From the NCBI GenBank assembly GCA_002438345.1, contig DJUJ01000222.1, positions 15,829-22,405 of the forward strand: a stretch of 6,577 nucleotides of DNA. Direction: 5' to 3'. A program made the translations under genes and the position numbers. This DNA comes from Paenibacillus sp. UBA6285. GTDB lineage: Bacteria > Bacillota > Bacilli > Paenibacillales > Paenibacillaceae. How positions within the stretch are numbered: position 1 is the stretch's first letter; the number at the start of each line of letters is the position of its first letter. The notes beneath the pieces are model-generated. The model was not told where the DNA came from and searched no databases. It worked only from the letters and a program-made list of their open reading frames with translations. This document shows positions 5,339 through 6,577 of the stretch, one piece after another.

Positions 5339-5380
5339 AAAAAAGCAATCCTTGCCTTAAGGCAGCAGGGATTGCTTTTT
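5339..5380. terminator. Bidirectional terminator between the adenylyltransferase remnant and the peptidase
   Basis: AAAGCAATCC and GGGATTGCTTT form the outer stem (5342-5379), and TGCC/GGCA around a TTAA loop forms the inner one, with a short internal bulge. A T-run is present on the plus strand and an A-run precedes the stem, giving a T-run on the minus strand. It lies 8 nt after the plus-strand remnant and about 65 nt after the stop of the minus-strand peptidase. Confidence 0.85.
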
Positions 5381-5443
5381 GTAGTTTATTCAGCATTTCT
5401 TATTGGATTCAATGTGAGTTCGGTAGTTGTTGGACAGCTATTC

Positions 5444-6577
5444 TTAAAGCTCTTTATGATTAATGCTGTTCAACCAGCCTTCAATATCCCCGATAACCGA
5501 GCTGATGCAGCCATCTTCAAAAGGTGAAGTCAAACCCGCAAGCTCAACCAGCTTAATAAAGGACTTGCTTCCTCCAGCTTGGCACAGCTCCAAATAATCG
5601 CTCCAAGCGGTTTTGAAATCTTCATTTGAACGTTTCCAGAACTGGAAGGCACATAGCTGTGCTAGTGTATAGTCAATGTAGTAGAACGGTGAGGCAAAGA
5701 TATGGCCTTGTTTATGCCAGAAACCACCTTGTTCCAGATAAGTGTTACCTTCATAATTACGATGCGGTAAGTATTTCTTCTCGATTTCTCTCCAAGCCTG
5801 TTTGCGTTCGGTAGCGGTTGCTTCAGGGTTGCTATAAACAAAATGTTGGAATTCATCGACAGAAACACCGTAAGGAATAAACTGAAGGCTATCTGATAAA
5901 TGATTGAAGCGGTATTTGTCCGCATCTTCCTCAAAGAACAAATCCATCCATGGCCAAGCAAAGAATTCCATACTCATAGAATGAATTTCACAGGCTTCGT
6001 AAGTTGGGAAAGCATATTCAGGTACGTTAATATTACGGCTTTCGTAAACCTGGAAGGCATGACCTACTTCATGAGTTAGGACATCAATATCCCCAGAGGT
6101 TCCGTTGAAATTCGAGAAAATAAAAGGGGCTTGGTATTGGCTGAAATAGGTGCAATATCCACCGCCTTGTTTTCCTTTTTTGCTTACTAGATCCACTAGA
6201 TTATTCTCAAGCATAAAAGTAAAGAATTCATCCGTTTCAGGGGAGAGCTCTTTATACATCTTCTTTCCGTTAGCTACAATCCAGTCTGGATCTCCTTTAG
6301 GGGTAGCGTTCCCGGTCTTAAAGCTAAAGTTCTCGTCGAAATATTTCAATTCATCGAGACCCAGGCGTTCAGTCTGACGTTTCTTTAGCTGTTGGGATAC
6401 AGGTACGATATATTCAAGAACTTGTTTGCGGAAATTAGCAACCATTTCAGCATTATAGTCGGTACGCATCATTCGGTCATAACCTAGCTGAACAAAGTTG
6501 CTGTACCCAAGCTTTTTAGCTATGCGGTCACGGACCTTGACGAGCTCGTCATAGATACGGTCAAACTCAACCTCATG
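5444..6577 (-). CDS. M3-family zinc oligoendopeptidase, C-terminal part (runs off right edge)
   Basis: The frame is open from the window edge at 6577 to TAA at 5444-5446, giving 377 residues. The internal ATG at 6472 is not the start, because 35 in-frame codons before it (HEVEFDRIYDELVKVRDRIA and onward) read as normal family sequence. The zinc site is HEVGHAFQ (coded at about 6073-6050), with two histidines and the catalytic glutamate, followed 28 residues after the first His by E in the EIHSMSMEF block, the third zinc ligand. PFYYIDYTLAQLCAFQFW near the C-terminus is the conserved substrate-binding region of PepF-like M3 enzymes. These cytoplasmic metallopeptidases cut short peptides. Family members of this type run to about 560 residues, so roughly a third is missing at the N-terminus. 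All active-site residues within the visible part are intact. Confidence 0.95.
   Translation of the reverse strand, partial: HEVEFDRIYDELVKVRDRIAKKLGYSNFVQLGYDRMMRTDYNAEMVANFRKQVLEYIVPVSQQLKKRQTERLGLDELKYFDENFSFKTGNATPKGDPDWIVANGKKMYKELSPETDEFFTFMLENNLVDLVSKKGKQGGGYCTYFSQYQAPFIFSNFNGTSGDIDVLTHEVGHAFQVYESRNINVPEYAFPTYEACEIHSMSMEFFAWPWMDLFFEEDADKYRFNHLSDSLQFIPYGVSVDEFQHFVYSNPEATATERKQAWREIEKKYLPHRNYEGNTYLEQGGFWHKQGHIFASPFYYIDYTLAQLCAFQFWKRSNEDFKTAWSDYLELCQAGGSKSFIKLVELAGLTSPFEDGCISSVIGDIEGWLNSINHKEL

Noticed and set aside
5662..5961. A 99-residue minus-strand frame inside the peptidase gene
   Set aside because: It is out of frame with a clearly conserved M3 peptidase on the same strand and has no motif of its own.
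1..6577. CRISPR arrays, tRNA or rRNA genes, riboswitches and complete insertion sequences
   Set aside because: No spaced direct repeats, cloverleaf-like segments, known aptamer cores or transposase motifs were seen on either strand by eye.

Overview
The window looks like chromosomal DNA of a low-to-mid GC, Gram-positive, spore-former-like Bacillota, most probably Paenibacillus or a close relative. This rests on the strong AGGAG-type ribosome binding sites, the SLH-domain and discoidin-type carbohydrate-binding C-termini typical of Paenibacillus secreted proteins, and families such as DUF4180, a YdhG-like DUF1801 protein and an M3 oligoendopeptidase. This is judged from family memory, not from a database search.

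Layout, left to right. (1) Positions 1-295, minus strand: the N-terminal part of a MerR-family regulator, preceded by a MerR-type promoter with a 19-bp spacer holding an operator dyad (351-381). (2) Positions 464-879: a small gene graveyard. The last ~43 codons of an SLH-domain protein (minus) abut, almost base to base at about 643/644, the last ~49 codons of a discoidin/CBM-type protein (plus). Each keeps its own downstream terminator, so the region looks like the scar of a deletion inside a divergent gene pair. (3) Positions 880-3395, minus strand: a compact three-gene operon of BmrR-like MerR regulator, GNAT acetyltransferase and membrane-anchored alpha/beta hydrolase. The genes overlap at both joints. 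The promoter again has a 19-bp spacer with a perfect 10+1+10 palindrome, so the operon is probably autoregulated and switched on by a small molecule. (4) Positions 3396-3749: an intergenic stretch with an orphan terminator and one doubtful membrane ORF. (5) Positions 3750-4690, plus strand: a small ankyrin-like protein, a DUF4180 protein and a YdhG/frataxin-like DUF1801 protein, closely spaced. (6) Positions 4616-5331: two more remnants, the C-terminal half of a CHAT-domain protease (minus) and the C-terminal tail of an aminoglycoside adenylyltransferase-like protein (plus). (7) Positions 5339-6577: a bidirectional terminator, then the C-terminal part of an M3 zinc oligoendopeptidase (minus) that runs off the right edge.

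The clearest functional story is the MerR-GNAT-hydrolase operon. Its regulator probably senses a ligand with a GyrI-like domain and remakes the spacing of its own overlong promoter, co-expressing an acetyltransferase and a hydrolase that could chemically modify that ligand or a related compound. The substrate cannot be read from the sequence. The second theme is genome erosion: four C-terminal gene fragments lie within 5 kb.
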